Notes: generated from the letters alone by a model not told the origin. 64,000 nucleotides of DNA from Luidia sarsii (GCA_949987565.1 OX465114.1:4430832-4494831); one strand, 5' to 3'; numbered from the stretch's first letter, positions 40,783 through 53,430 are shown. Made by a program: numbers and translations.

Positions 40783-41354
40783 AGAAAGCTATGGAATTCC
40801 ATCTCTGCCAAGTTACGCGGCGCATGTTTCGCATTTATACCCGGATCTCCCAAACATGCGCCGTCCACGGCGCATAGTCGCGTCGTGCCGTCGCATAGGC
40901 GCGTCGCGTCGTGCCGTCGCCCCTTTTTGCACTGTGTGTATAGGGCCGTTTCGGCGTCGTGCCGTGCCGTCGCATAGTCGCGTTGTGCCGTCGCATAGTT
41001 GCGTCGTGCTGTCGCATCGTCGCATTTTGTTTTTCAGGGTCTCTAGCCGTTTACGCCGTCGACGGCGCATAGTCGCGTCGTGCCGTCGCGCCGTCACATC
41101 GTCGCATAGTTGCGTCGTATCGTCGCATAGTTGCGTCGTATCGTCGCATAGTTGCATAGTCGCATCGTCGCATAGTTGCATCGTAGCATTGTCGCATTTG
41201 TTTCACATCATGAAGCTGACTAGCCTACTTTTCCCTTGTACTGATGTCATGAGAAGCAGCAACGTATCACCTTCACAGGGGCTTATACACCTGTTCCAAT
41301 TTTGAGGAACCATTTCTTCAAGTCAATATTCACCATGTTTCACTATGTTTTTAG

Positions 41355-43013
41355 TAAGGGTCGGACTTTACGTTTAATTTGCTAAACGTTTAACCGCATT
41401 TCACTTTTCCGTTTAAACGTTTAAACGTTTGGCCAACACAAACAACAAAGGCCACCGCATGTCAGCTCTGTTTCTGTTTAACAACCGAGTTTTTTAATGC
41501 ACGACTAGTTTAGTACCTTAAAATGCTTTGCAAATAGACGCTGAGGGCACCAAAGCGTTGTTTAAGGTCTCCCACAAATGATATCGTTTCTAGGGGACCA
41601 TAATGCCTAAAAAAGTTGTTTTTCCACCTCAAAAATGACGTCCAAAATAGGTTTTAGTCAGCCGCCAACATGCCTTCTCACGGAACATGGACTGTACCAT
41701 TCAAGTATGGCAGGGGTGCTAGTCATCCTGACGACAAAAATAATTATGTGAAAATAGATTTTCCGGGGAAATAAAAAAAAAAAGTCTCAATAGCCTACAT
41801 GTTTTGTAAAGATGGATTTGTAAACAGCTACATGTAGGTCAACCCTAAACGAGGAAATTATCAGAGCTTATTAATGTATAAAGTCATACCCCTCTAAGCC
41901 TAATGGAATAGTCCATGCTGTCAAGCTTTTTACAGCTCTATGATTCTACTTTCACACGCAACCCAACCACGTGTTATTGCGCAATCTATCTATCGTGCAA
42001 CGTAAATCGCTCCCAACTACCGTTGGTACCCGTTGTTTGGTACAGCCAGCGATGTCCAAGATTCACTGGTACCCACAGACGAAAAGTTCGTTGACATGAA
42101 ACTGCGCAATGTTTAGCTGGCAGTGTGCACGGTACGGTGAAGCTTCCATGTGTGCTGCACACAGCGGTCTTGCGCTCTGTGCTAACGCCAGCGCTGGCCG
42201 GCAGTCAGATCTGCCCCTACCTCCAAGGCCCAACTAACCCGTCGGCCGAAAGGGCCGCATGGCAGCAATGTGCTATAAAAGGGCACGGCAATTCGTTGCC
42301 GTGAAAATCCCCCAAATATAAGGACCCTGCGGCAATTGGTGAGAGCATGACGGCAATTGCCGTCGTGTATTTGGCAGGCGGGCAGGCGGGCAGGCGGGCA
42401 GGCGGTAAACTTTTAAATTTCAGAGAAATACAAACAAATAGCATGGGCATGAAGTGGTGTTTTTCAAATCCCAACAGCGCGCGTCACCCGGCCGTAGGAA
42501 TAAACAATAATTGTTTGTTGCCTGCCGTTTGCCTTCTTAATCTTATTTCTATTTTCTTTATTCGAGTGTGATTTGGCTGCATGAAATTGAAAAGCACTGC
42601 GATAGGGACGCATCACTCTTGTGCCATGAAAGGTTGTGATTGGACAATCACCATGTGATGAGCGGCGCATCTGTGTTGTATTCTGTACTGTACTGTACAG
42701 GTACATGTAGTTGAGCAGGCGGCCGGCGGCACACACAGTACAGACACACAAAGCCGCCTCCTCTGCCGTGCGCGCAGCGGTCACCACATTGGCTTGATCA
42801 GATGGAGAGTTCGTCTGATTTGACCGGCGGAGCTAAAGCGTTTCGGAAAGACACTTTCGGAGCAACGTCAGAAAAAAAAATGACCCAGATTAATTACCGT
42901 AAACTTTGTTCAACAGCAGGCCCTAAGTTTCGTTTAAACGTTTAGAAAAATCTCTAAACGGATTTTTTCATTTTTTCGTTTAAACGGTTAAACGTTTAAA
43001 CGTCCGACCCTTA
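41355..43013. mobile_element. hAT-type non-autonomous element 1
   Basis: Perfect 12-bp ends TAAGGGTCGGAC and GTCCGACCCTTA, flanked by the 8-bp duplication GTTTTTAG (41347-41354, 43014-43021). Near both ends are GTTTAAACGTTTAAACG repeats. Its middle (41530-42400) is an inverted, internally deleted relative of hAT element 2. A (GGCAGGCG)4 run is at 42376. Confidence 0.82.
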
Positions 43014-43021
43014 GTTTTTAG

Positions 43022-44036
43022 TGTCCTTTTTTGAGAGATGCAGAAAAAATGATCCATTGCATGTTGGCAGGAAGGAATGGGTCAAACACTGTCTATTATC
43101 AATTACATTTACTGGGCGGTCTTATGTTTTGGAAAAGGACTGTTTTTCAATAAAATACACAACGAACACCATGCCGAATCATCAAAATGCCACAGATTTC
43201 AGGATAGGTGTAACCTGCTGCAAAATAATGGCAGATGAGCTCATCACACCCTGGCGATTTCATTTAAGTGAATAACTTAAGCAGTGAAATTGTAGCATTC
43301 AACACGAGGTCAAAGTGAAATATTATATCACTTGCTCTAAATGTACCCATAATATGTTTATGTTCTTACAAAAATGACTTTTTTTTATTAAACCCACATA
43401 CGTTTTAAGCATTATGGAATAATGATATTTAAACAATGAAAAAATTCTGAAAAGTAAAAACTTATTTTCTTTTGGTAGGTCTAACTACCATAATATGAAA
43501 TTATAGGTCATGCAGAAATGTTCATCAAAATGCAATGTGTTATGTTAATCAATACTATTACTATAGACAGGGGAGCAGGATTAAATTTAGATCAGGAAAT
43601 TGAAGTAGGGTGAACCGTGTTCAATCATTGGTAAATCAACAGTTTGTGGTATCTTTCTATTTTCATTTAGTCTGAGTGACCACTTAATTGTATACAAAAA
43701 TGAAGCGGCTTTATTATTTAGTATTTAATTTTGGTAGTGGTTTATACATACATGTAGTATAGAAACGGGGTGGGGGGGGGGGGGTAGAAGCTACCGCCCA
43801 ACTCTTTCGAATTGCAATATAATGTTCTGCAAGTAGGCCTAATTATTAAATATTAGGTCAGTACTGGCAGTAGCTGGTGCAATTCAAAAGGATGCTATCT
43901 TCTTGGCAGCGCAGGGAGGGATCCAGCAAGGTGTAATTGGAAAACGTACGCCTATTCATGTTTTTGATAATTTTCCAACAACCTGAAGTAACAAACTTGT
44001 GCGCCCTCACTCGGCGAAAATAAAGACAGACCTTAA
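43022..44036. other. Interior of the foldback element, no gene recognised
   Basis: AT-rich noncoding sequence with a G-run at 43768-43785. Nothing recognisable. Confidence 0.4.
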
Positions 44037-44645
44037 TCAAAATGCGACGATGCGACGATGCGGCGATGCGACGATACGACTATGCGACGATGCGACGATG
44101 CGACTATGCGACGATGCGACGCAACTATGCGACGATGCGACGACGCGACTATGCGACGGCACGACGCGACTATGCGCCGTCGACGGCGTAAACGGCTGGA
44201 GACCCTGAAAAACAAAATGCGACGATGCGACGGCACGACGCGACTATGCGACGGCACGACGCGACGCCGAAACGGCCCTATACACACAGTGCAAATAGGG
44301 GCGACGGCACGACGCGACGGCATGACGCGACTATGCGCTGTGGACGGCGCATGTTAGGGAGATCCGGGTATAAATGCGAAACATGCGCCGCGTAACTTGG
44401 CAGAGATGGAATTCCATAGAAAGCCCATACAAAACATCGGTAGAGCGTAGTCCGATTAACTTGTTAAAAATTTTCGGGCGATGACATAGGGTCCAAGAAA
44501 AACTGCTCGGAATCCCATCAAACTAACTATGTGTTCAACTCCATCACTACCCCCGACCAAAACCCCCAGATTTTACCCAGAATACACCTGTGAAACCGTC
44601 CCACGCCCCCTTCTTTGGATTAAGTGAGAATCACCGCTTTCAATA

Positions 44646-44995
44646 CCCCCATAACTGTGGGGTTCTACGTCGTCCGCTGCTCTCCCGACCGGAACCCCAC
44701 AGATAACTAGGCTTTTTTCCCATAGGCTTCTGTGTAACGTTCACAAGTGCTGTGGCATAGGGATCAGCAGGTTCAGCATAACTCATAAAATACTGCTTCA
44801 TTTGGCCCAAGATTTCTAGCAAATGTGGTTTACATACTACGCATCTGTGTGCAACTGTCCATTTGGCGAAAATGTGTCGATTTCCCCCCAAAATGGGCAA
44901 AAACCTCCTGGTTTGGTCGCAAGATCCAAACGGCAGCGCCGCAACTGGCAGTCAGGTCCCCTGTACGTCTTTGCAGCAAGGCGCTATACCGTAAA
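44646..44995. mobile_element. Partial CCCCCA foldback copy (left arm)
   Basis: Matches the left half of 27132-27801 up to AAGGCGCTATACCGTA. The second arm is missing. Flanking GTGTTC-ACTCCAT sequences at 44530 and 45002 are duplicated. Confidence 0.78.
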
Positions 44996-45469
44996 CTGCT
45001 CTGTGTTCGACTCCATGACTTAGACTACCCCCGACCAAAACCCGAACCGAATTTTCGAGACTCATGCAATCAGCATGCAGCGCGCGATGTCCGGACATTG
45101 CTTTGCGCTCTTCAGGAAACAGTTGCCGGGGCTCAACGCGTGTATGCGCAGGGCAGGAAATTCACGACGGCAACGACGGCAATTGCCGTCGTGCCCTCAC
45201 CAATTGCCGCGGTGCCCTTAAATTTGGAGGATTTTCACGGCAACAAATTGCCGTGCCCTTATAGCACATTGCCGTCGTGCCTTTTTTGCCGATGGATAGT
45301 TGGGCAGATCGGAGTGCCGGCCGCCGCACGGCCTAACGCACAGCGCGCATGAAATATATTCCGACTGCTGCGCAGTGTGTGTGTGTGTGCAGCACACACG
45401 GAAGCTTCACTGTACCGTGCGCACTGTCCGCTAAACATTGCGCATTCTGTACGGACTGTGTATGGGTGT

Positions 45470-45540
45470 ACATGTACATGTACACGTACACATACTGTAC
45501 ACGATCAATGTACGTACATGTACATGTACATACATGTGCA
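45470..45540. repeat. ACATGTAC-type array in hAT element 2
   Basis: GTACATGTACATGTACACGT and similar runs inside the transposon. Confidence 0.8.
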
Positions 45541-45772
45541 GTGCGTTCGATCGGGACAGTTTCATATCAACGAACTTTTAGTCTGCGGGTACCAGTGAAT
45601 CTTGGACATCGCTGGCTGTACCAAACAACGGGTACCAACGGTAGTTGGGAGCGATTTGCGTTGCACGATAGATTGCGCAGTATGCAGCACGTGGTTGGGT
45701 TGCGTGCGAAAGTAGAATCGTAGAGCTGTCAAAGGTTTGCGTGTTCGCGGGTGCCTTTTCAAAGTTGTAACC

Positions 45773-45862
45773 ATGCCCCGAAAGGAGAAAGCTAAACAGC
45801 AAAACGAGCTACTACCTCACGATGCAGCACAAAAATGTCGCAAACTTTATTCCTTTTTTCAG
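45773..45862 (+). pseudogene. First-exon remnant of hAT element 2 gene
   Basis: ATG followed by 29 codons (PRKEKAKQQNELLPHDAAQK, ending RKLYSFFQ) and a donor GTAGGC. A basic start with an SFF-type motif is common at the beginning of hAT transposases. No downstream exon remains inside the 1.4-kb element. Confidence 0.5.
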
Positions 45863-46689
45863 GTAGGCCTACGAACGTAGTCATTCTCAATTTTTTGGAC
45901 GAGAACTGATGAGTAGGTTTTGGAACACCGAACCCACATCACGATACGTTGACAGCATGGACTATTCTATTAGGAATGAGAGGGGTGCGACTTTATACAA
46001 TAATAAGCTCCGATAATATATGCTCGTTTAGGTTGGACCTAGCTGCTTAAAAATCCATCTTTACAAACATGTAGGCTATTTAGAATCCTTTTTATTTCGA
46101 TTGTTTTGTGAGGATCTATTGTCAGATATTTTTGTCGTCCCGCTTACTATAGCAGTAGCACCCCGGCCACACCTGAATGGTACAGTTCATGTTCCGTGAG
46201 AATGCGTGTTGGTGGCTGACTGAAACTTATTTTAGACGTCATTTTTATGTTGGAAAATATTTTTTTTAGGCATTTGTGGTCCCACAGAAACGATGATATA
46301 TAAGTAGGAGACCTAAAACAAGGATTCGGTACCTTCAGCGCCTATTTTCAAAGTTTGTTTAAGGTGCTTACGTCGTGTTTGCATCGGTACTAATAAAAAG
46401 TAGTTAAATTGCCTTGATGCCCTCGATTTTTTTTGCGATTGCCTTGATGCCCTTCAAAAATTGCAGAAATTGCCGTGATGCCCTTAATTTGCCGAAATTT
46501 CAAGGCAAAAATTGCCGTGCCCTTTTTAACCCGGAGTTCCTGCCCTGTATGCGCGTGCACACTCACAGAGCCCCTTAGACTGTGCCCCCGGTACCCAGAC
46601 GTACAATGTACTGTACGTACATGCTATACACCGGCCGTTATCTCGATTTAAAAATAGCATCATTTCGCGGTGGTACTAAATAACGGAAG

Positions 46690-46905
46690 CACCGGAAAAC
46701 TAGCGGAAAATAATGGAATACTACTGGAAAATACCGGAAAAAACACTACATGTACATACTGCAAAAGACACTAAATACCGGGAAACACCAGAAACCCACT
46801 CAGCACATCAACAAAACACTAAATACCAGAAAACACCGGAAAACACTGAATATCGGAAAGCATACAACAAAACACTAAATACCGGAAACCACGTCTTAAA
46901 TATAC
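46690..46905. repeat. Degenerate tandem repeat, AACACTAAATACCGGAAA core
   Basis: Six or more diverged copies of a short A-rich unit. No coding signal. Confidence 0.7.
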
Positions 46906-47237
46906 AAAATGACACCTGAAATGTGGCCAAGGGATCTACATGTAGTTAGTGAAACTGAAAGTGAAAGTGCAACTGGCCATCAATGAACCCTGACCTCTAC
47001 GGCTGTTTCATGTTTTGTGTAGCGCAGTGCAAAAGTCAGATCATTATTTCAATGATGAAAGAGTGCCCTCTTGAGTTCAACCAGATGGCGCCTATGCATG
47101 CAGTGTGTGTTCCAGGCAGAATTCATAATTTATTTATTCTATTTTCCGCGATATTGCAAACAATAGATAACAAGTAAGACAAATACACTGACAAAAAACA
47201 TAATAGATAGGCCTAACATTTAACAATACCAAATTAG

Positions 47238-49228
47238 CTCCCGCAGAATTACTATTATTATTATTTCGCTGTTGCCCCTGACCGCGTTCCGGCTTCGGAG
47301 ATCGTGGCCAATGTGGAGACGGCATTGAAGAGGCTTGACCCCGAGGCAGCCGACCTGGTCCGCACGGAGGTGAACGCGACCCTGCGTAGAGCACGTCCGC
47401 CGAGGAGCAACATCAGCCGGGAGCAGCGCGTCGCCCTTAGGTCTCTGCGGGAGGATCGTTCTATCATGATCCTCTCCACCGACAAGGGCCGCGCTAGCGT
47501 GGTCCTCGACGCGGAAACCTACCGGAGCAAGATGGATGAACTGATCACCTCGGGCCCCTACCGCAAGCTAACGAAGGATCCCACTGACCGGCTCTGCAGG
47601 AAGATCACACCCCAGCTACTGGAGCTAAAAAGGGCCGGGTATCTTGACGATGGAACCTACTGGAAGCTCCGCCCCTCCGGCAAGCAACTGCCCAGGATGT
47701 ACGGTTTGCCCAAGATCCACAAACCTGGTAAACCCCTAAGGCCCATCGTCTCCTGCGTGAGCTCCTTTGCCTACGACCTGTCCAAATATCTGGCAGGAGT
47801 CCTGTCTCCGTTGATCGGGAACACGACCAACACGGTGCCCAATTCCACGGCCTTAGCGCAATTCCTCCGCGGACAGCGGATCGGCAGCCACGAGACATTG
47901 ATTTCCTTCGATGTCACGTCGTTTGTTTACCAACGTCCCCATTGAAGGCGCATGCAGAGTAGCCCTACAATGCCTGGAAGGGGACCCTAACCTGTTGGAC
48001 CGAACCTCCCTCTCCCCCGCCAAGATCGCCACCCTGCTGGAGTTCGTCTTACGATCCACGTACTTTCTCCACGAAGGGTCCTTCTACGAACAGACGGATG
48101 GAGCAGCTATGGGCAGTCCAGTGTCCGCGGTCATTGCAAACCTGTACATGGAGGCATTTGAGGAGGAGGCTCTACAGAGTTGCCCTCCCGAATGCTCCCT
48201 TCAGTATGGAAGCGGTATGTTGATGACACCTTTGTCATTGCACAGCGCGACTGGACCGACCAGCTGCTCTCCCATCTGAACTGTCTCCGGCCCACCATAC
48301 ACTTCACTGTCGAGGTGGAAGTGGACAACACCATCGCCTTCCTGGACACTTTGGTCCACAGGGAGCCCGACGGCAGCCTAACCACAACTGTGTACCGCAA
48401 ACCCACACACACCAACCAGTACCTGGCTTACAACTCCCACCACCCTGAATCTGTGAAGCGTGGAGTGGCCAAGTGCCTCTTTGACCGTGCAGCGCGTTTG
48501 GTTACCAAGCCGCGCTGTACAGCCTCAGAGAAACGCCATGTGCACACTGCACTTACAGCGAACGGATACCCAACCCCCTTCATCCGTCGCTCTTCGAGAC
48601 CCAAGGTGAGCACCGATACCCGCTCCGGGTTGAGTACAAGTCCTTTGCTGTACTCCCCTTCATGGACTGCGTCTCCTGACAGTTGAGGAGAATCCTCGAG
48701 GGACACGGTATCCGTACCGTGTTTCGTTCCTCAACCACCTTGAGGAACCAACTCGTCCACCCCAAGGACCCTGTCCCCCCGGAAAGACGCGAAGGTGTCG
48801 TCTACGAGATTCCGTGTGGCGAGTGCAACCAGGTCTACATCGGCGAAACCGGCCGGCTCATCGGTGAGAGAATCAAGGAGCATCAACGCGACGTGAGACT
48901 CTCCTGTGTTGACGGATCGGCAGTAGCCGAGCACGCTTGGGGAGCTGGTCACCGCCCCAATTGGGACGATGTACAGTGTATTGACCAAGAACAACATTGG
49001 TACACCAGGCATGTCAAGGAGGCCATCCACATCCGACTTCGCCGAAACAACATCAGCGGCATTGACATCCCCGGTTACTGGCTCCCCACCATCAGACACC
49101 ACGACCCCCAACCCATCACGGACGGGGCCGCTAGTGGACGCCAGAATCGCGCGCCAAACCGCACGATCACTACTACGACGTCCGCAAACCGGTACACAGA
49201 AACCAATACATTTACATGGCAGGAATAA
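47238..49228 (+). pseudogene. Penelope-like element B: RT plus GIY-YIG, frameshifted
   Basis: GC-rich coding sequence unlike PLE-A in base use. Frame 1 (47238-47920) has STDKGRASVVLDAETYRSKM and YGLPKIHKPGKPLRPIVS. A shift near 47925 leads to LFTNVPIEGACRVALQ and DGAAMGSPVSAVIANLYMEA. A shift near 48200 leads to RYVDDTFVIAQRD (YxDD) and HTNQYLAYNSHHPESVKRG. A third near 48683 leads to GIY-YIG VVYEIPCGECNQVYIGETGR. The order matches canonical Penelope elements. Three shifts make it inactive. Both ends are undefined. Confidence 0.92.
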
Positions 49229-50295
49229 ACAGTTAATTGTTAACACATTAATTACATTTAACAATATTAAACAGACACTTAGATACAAACGTAGATACAA
49301 ACGATAATTTTGACCAACCAAGAGGTTCCAACTTATCACAGTATAACTCATCTCACCATGCTTCTGACCCAGGAAAGCGTGTGGCATATGCCTTTGCTCC
49401 TTCTCTATAAATCATCAACCTGCATGCTCGGGAGCCAGGCCGCTACAGTAGACTCCAATTTTGGAAGAAAGAGATATTTAAACAGTGAAAGTTTTGCTGA
49501 AGTAGAAGATAACAATGATTTCAAAAGTTTAACGGTTTTGCTTACTGTCAAAGTGCTATTTTCGAAATGTACCTCGTCTGTGGCATGGATAGATGATGGA
49601 TAGATTACATGCATGTAAGTAAAAATGTGGCCGTTATATATGGAATAATGTTCTGCGACATGCAGGCCGTTAAAAAATAAAATCTTTCGGTACTATCGCC
49701 ATGATCAAACACCATGCGTAAGGCTGAATGTTTAACCTATGCGAATTGAAGGGCAAGACCTCTTTCCTGGAACTTGAGTGAGACTTGTGAATGCGGACAC
49801 TGGGCTAGACCGGAACTTGGCCACAGTGAATCACAGTTCACGTACGTAAAGACACTTGTTTAATAATTTGCCTACTGCCTAGCCCTTCCCAAGACCGAAG
49901 TGGACCAAACACCTTCTTTAATTGATATGCAAATGTCTGTTAAGCAATTCCTAATAACGCAAGAAACTCTTGTGATATTTTGTGCATGCTTGGAATGTTA
50001 AATATAAAAAATGTAATCAAACCCTGTGAATGGAGAATCACACAGAGATCGCATCCAGCTTTGTCTCCAAGTATCTTCATTCGTAGTTGCACATAACCCA
50101 TGGTTGAGTACCAATTAATGTTATCCATTGCTCCGAGTCAACCGTTATTCTACATGACTGTGTCGCTTGACGGAGCCCATGGTTGAGCCGATCGCGAGGC
50201 CCATCAATTAAACTTCGGACTGATCGAGTGTACAGCAGTGCCTCCACTGGACTAAAATTTAAAGAGAAGATGGTTAGAATTCCAGTGGTAAAATT
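49229..50295. other. No recognised feature
   Basis: Follows PLE-B and may include its 3' noncoding part. No hairpin-GAAA motif like that of PLE-A was seen. Confidence 0.35.
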
Positions 50296-50305
50296 TGGCT
50301 GTTGT

Positions 50306-51960
50306 TCCCAATTGTATGGAATTTCATATTCCTGTCGCGCGTTGTCCGTCACCCGTCGCCTCTTAATTTTGGTTGAGTCCCAATTCTCCCATTCGCTACG
50401 TAGTTCCATACATGCCATTTACCGTCGCCCGTATACCACTCAGCCGATACAGACATCATGTTCACGGTTTTCCTCGGAATTTAACCTTTAAATTCAAAAA
50501 TACTATGAAATAGCAAATTGTTTTTTGTCATTATTTTGTGTTGTGATTTAACTGTTTATTGGATGTTAGGGGGAATTACTGTAACACGTGGGTTTTGCTA
50601 GGTCGTCTGAAGTCCTATAGGTCCTGGGTGTTACCGGTAGATTGGCAGATTATTGCAGACGATGAATGAACACACTCCGATCACCAAGATTGGGACGATG
50701 AGATTTATTTCTAAACTCAGACTAACTTTAAGTGTGGGAGCGTTCGTGGATTTATGTTACTGCCGTGCATGGCCGCCGGGTCTGGTGTGCCCATTGTGTT
50801 GGCCGCTGGGCCTCGTCTGTTGAACGTTTGTTACGGCCGCTGGGCCCTCCATGGGTGTGTTCCCCATGTGACTGGGGTTGGTCGCTGGGCCTCCCTGTTT
50901 GTTACGGCCGCTGGGCCATCCATGGGTGTGTTCCCCATGTGATTTGTGTTGGCCGCTGGGCCTCCCTGTATGTTACGGCCGCTGGGCCATCCATGGGTGT
51001 GTTCCCCATGTGATTTGTGTTGGCCGCTGGGCCTGTGATTTATGTTGGCCGTGTGGGCCCGTGTTGAAAAGATTGGGCCTGTAGCCCACAAATTCATTTG
51101 AGAAGATGTGCCGGTTTGATACATTCAAAAAGGTCTGTTACCTCGGGATTTGGCATCACCCCTTTTTCTGTCATAACCTACCGGTAATGTGTGATTGTGC
51201 CATTTGCTCTGCTCTAAGTAAAGAGGATTTTGGACTGTGACCTTTATACAAAAATAATGGGGACAGGGGGTTTGGGGTAACACCTAAAATTTGTTGAATA
51301 TGTAATTATACTCAAATTATCAAATGTCGAACAAGGGATGGATTCGAGGAGAAACTATAGGGGATTGAATAATGAATAATGAATGATAAAGTGGTTTTCC
51401 TAATAGGGGCATGATTTTGTCTTAGACACTCTTTCTTTGAATAGTGACCATACCCATGATGTCATAGGGGACCTTCACAAACCTAAGGGGCTGGTCACTA
51501 CCGGACTTGGTCCACAGGGGCATGGCTGGGCTGAACATTAGGGACAGGCTGCATGTAATTATATTTAAGGGACTTATAGGGTCTGGAGTAAAAACTTACA
51601 TATAAACTGTGCTTAATCAATATTTCAACTGGGACAGGGGGCTGAAATTAAGGGCTTAAATTACCACTTGCTTTAATTCTAACTTTATGGCGTGTTTGTT
51701 TTTAAACAGTTAAATGCACAACCCAAAAGACAAAAACAATTTGCTGTTTATAGTACTTTTGAATTTCAAGGTTAAATTCTGAGAAAAACATGAAATGTCT
51801 ATCGGCTGAGTGGTATAAGGCCTGAAATTCTGTCTGTAGCTCTACCTTCGTCTGCACGCTGCAGAGCAAAAATGCAGTCACATGACATCCACATGACCAA
51901 GGGGGAAAAAGGGCGACGGGCGACGGCATATATGGAATTCCCTACAATTGGACTTTTAAG
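50306..51960. mobile_element. Possible element with diverged inverted ends
   Basis: CCAATTGTATGGAATTTCAT near the left mirrors ATGGAATTCCCTACAATTGG at the right. Inner ATCGGCTGAGTGGTATA and GTCGCCCGTCGCC motifs are also inverted. A minisatellite lies between. The terminal boundary is not precise. Confidence 0.45.
50800..51060. repeat. 70-bp minisatellite with GGCCGCTGGGCC core
   Basis: Three to four units containing GGCCGCTGGGCCATCCATGG and GTGTTCCCCATGTGA. Apparent Trp/Gly-rich frames are artefacts. Confidence 0.85.
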
Positions 51961-52051
51961 CCTGTCAATTTAACCGATACGATGGTATAAATTTAATCAC
52001 TGTGTGCACAGTGCATGTACATGTACGCCGACTCGCGTTTTACCGAGTGGT

Positions 52052-52242
52052 GCGTTTCCACTGCACTAATCGGCTCGATCAGTAGGTCACTTACTGGGCA
52101 GAGGTTGGCCGGTAAAATTAACCAATCGGCCTGGTTAAAGTAACCCATAGAAATTTAACTGGGCGGTTTCCACTGGACTTAAAATGGATGAAATAACCAT
52201 CGTCATGGGCTTTGACCAAAGTAATAGGTCCAGTGGAAACGC
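52052..52242. mobile_element. 191-bp MITE with GCGTTTCCACTG ends
   Basis: GCGTTTCCACTG at the left and CAGTGGAAACGC at the right. Noncoding. Confidence 0.7.
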
Positions 52243-52512
52243 GGCTATGCCACCCCTCAATACTGATGCGCAATTCTGATGTACGGCAGGATCATTATAC
52301 AGGCACATGGACCCTGAAATTTAGCCACGGAGAAATTTTGGTATGCTGACAAAATAGGGGTAATGAAATGGCTTTTTTTCCCGCACACGCGCTTAAAATC
52401 GATTAAACGCACTTGTTCGATTTCTGCATGGTTAATTGTAATAACATAGCCCGTGGAGGATTGCCATTCAATGGATCACAACTGCTGTGTTTCACAAGAA
52501 TAGACCTATAAT

Positions 52513-52585
52513 AAGATGACAATCGATGTTTTGATGGCAAGATGACAATCGATGTTTTGATGGCAAGATGACAATCGATGTTTTG
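52513..52585. repeat. Three-copy 26-bp tandem repeat
   Basis: GATGACAATCGATGTTTTGA followed by TGGCAA, three times. Confidence 0.9.
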
Positions 52586-53430
52586 ACCAGACCGCATTTG
52601 TTTGCTCCTTGGTCGACTGTAAACATTAATATGAAAATAATTATGTGAATTATAGGCCCAGGCAGACCGCTTTTCGCACGAGAGCAAAAAAAACCAAAGT
52701 GCCACTTGCGCAACAGTGCTGTTCTCGCTAATAATGTTTCCGAACTTTTCTTTAAAAGGGCTTCACGTCCTTGTGTCACTATACCTAATTTTCTGATTTA
52801 ACATGCATGAAGTTCGGGACCTTAGTTTGGTTGATTTGCATAACCACTATACAATTTCATGCAGCTGATGTTTGGGATAATTCATGTATAAAGGTAGTTA
52901 ACTAAATCAGTAAACAATTAAATTAGTTAATTTGTAGGTCTGGCATTTCATATTTTAATGTGTGAATTGGGTTACAGACTATCGGGCAAAGTGCCATCAT
53001 TGGATGTCACATATTCCTTTGAATTGTGTTTCTCATAAACAGCCCTAAAATGCAGTAAAATTTCTATTTACAATATGCTGCAATGCATTAGTGGCCTAAA
53101 AAAATCTTTAATTCCTCTTTCGAAAAATCCTGCTTGGGTCTAAACAGAGGACACACACCATGGGTGTGTAAAGGGGTTAAGACATGTCTTTAAATTGTTA
53201 TAATTTGTGATTTTATTTTTTTGATGTTCTATTACATGTAGCTCTTCGTTTAACTATTCACCCAATTCTTGTATTACGTACTCCTTTGGTCTTGTCTGAT
53301 GTCATCGGTGCAACTTCAGAGAAAAGTGACTGGTCATAGGCCTACCCCTAAAACAATGGTAACTTTGATTTGGTCCACTGACTGTTTCAAAGAAATGATG
53401 TCACCACCCCCATAAACACTTGCCCTTGGG
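52586..53430. other. No recognised feature
   Basis: AT-rich noncoding sequence upstream of the acidic-repeat gene. Confidence 0.4.

Larger units (their letters stand above)
40790..44418. mobile_element. 3.6-kb foldback element with GTCGCATAG-type arms
   Basis: Termini TATGGAATTCCATCTCTGCC and its mirror, flanked by GAAAGC (40784-40789, 44419-44424). The arms (40790-41205, 44037-44418) consist of degenerate GTCGCATAGTTGC/CGTCGTGCC units, giving mirror arrays. The interior carries a hAT element (41355-43013) and unique sequence. Apparent Arg/His-rich frames in the arms are repeat artefacts. Confidence 0.75.
45150..46546 (+). mobile_element. hAT-type element 2 with exon remnant
   Basis: Ends AGGGCAGGAA and TTCCTGCCCT, flanked by the perfect 8-bp duplication GTATGCGC (45142-45149, 46547-46554), the hAT signature. 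Subterminal repeats of TTGCCGTCGTGCCCT type are present at both ends. One coding exon remnant lies at 45773-45862. Confidence 0.87.

Noticed and set aside
40789..41205. CRISPR-like array
   Set aside because: Units are degenerate, contiguous and without spacers, in an animal genome. This is a satellite-like foldback arm.
42217..42571. Frames around the GGCAGGCG run
   Set aside because: Composed of short-period repeat and transposon sequence, without coding features.
40813..44357. Arg/Ser/His-rich and MRRCDD-type frames
   Set aside because: They translate the GTCGCATAG arrays of the foldback arms on both strands.
50732..51124. Trp/Gly-rich frames with repeated GRWA motifs
   Set aside because: They are products of the 70-bp minisatellite, with no start, splice or promoter context.
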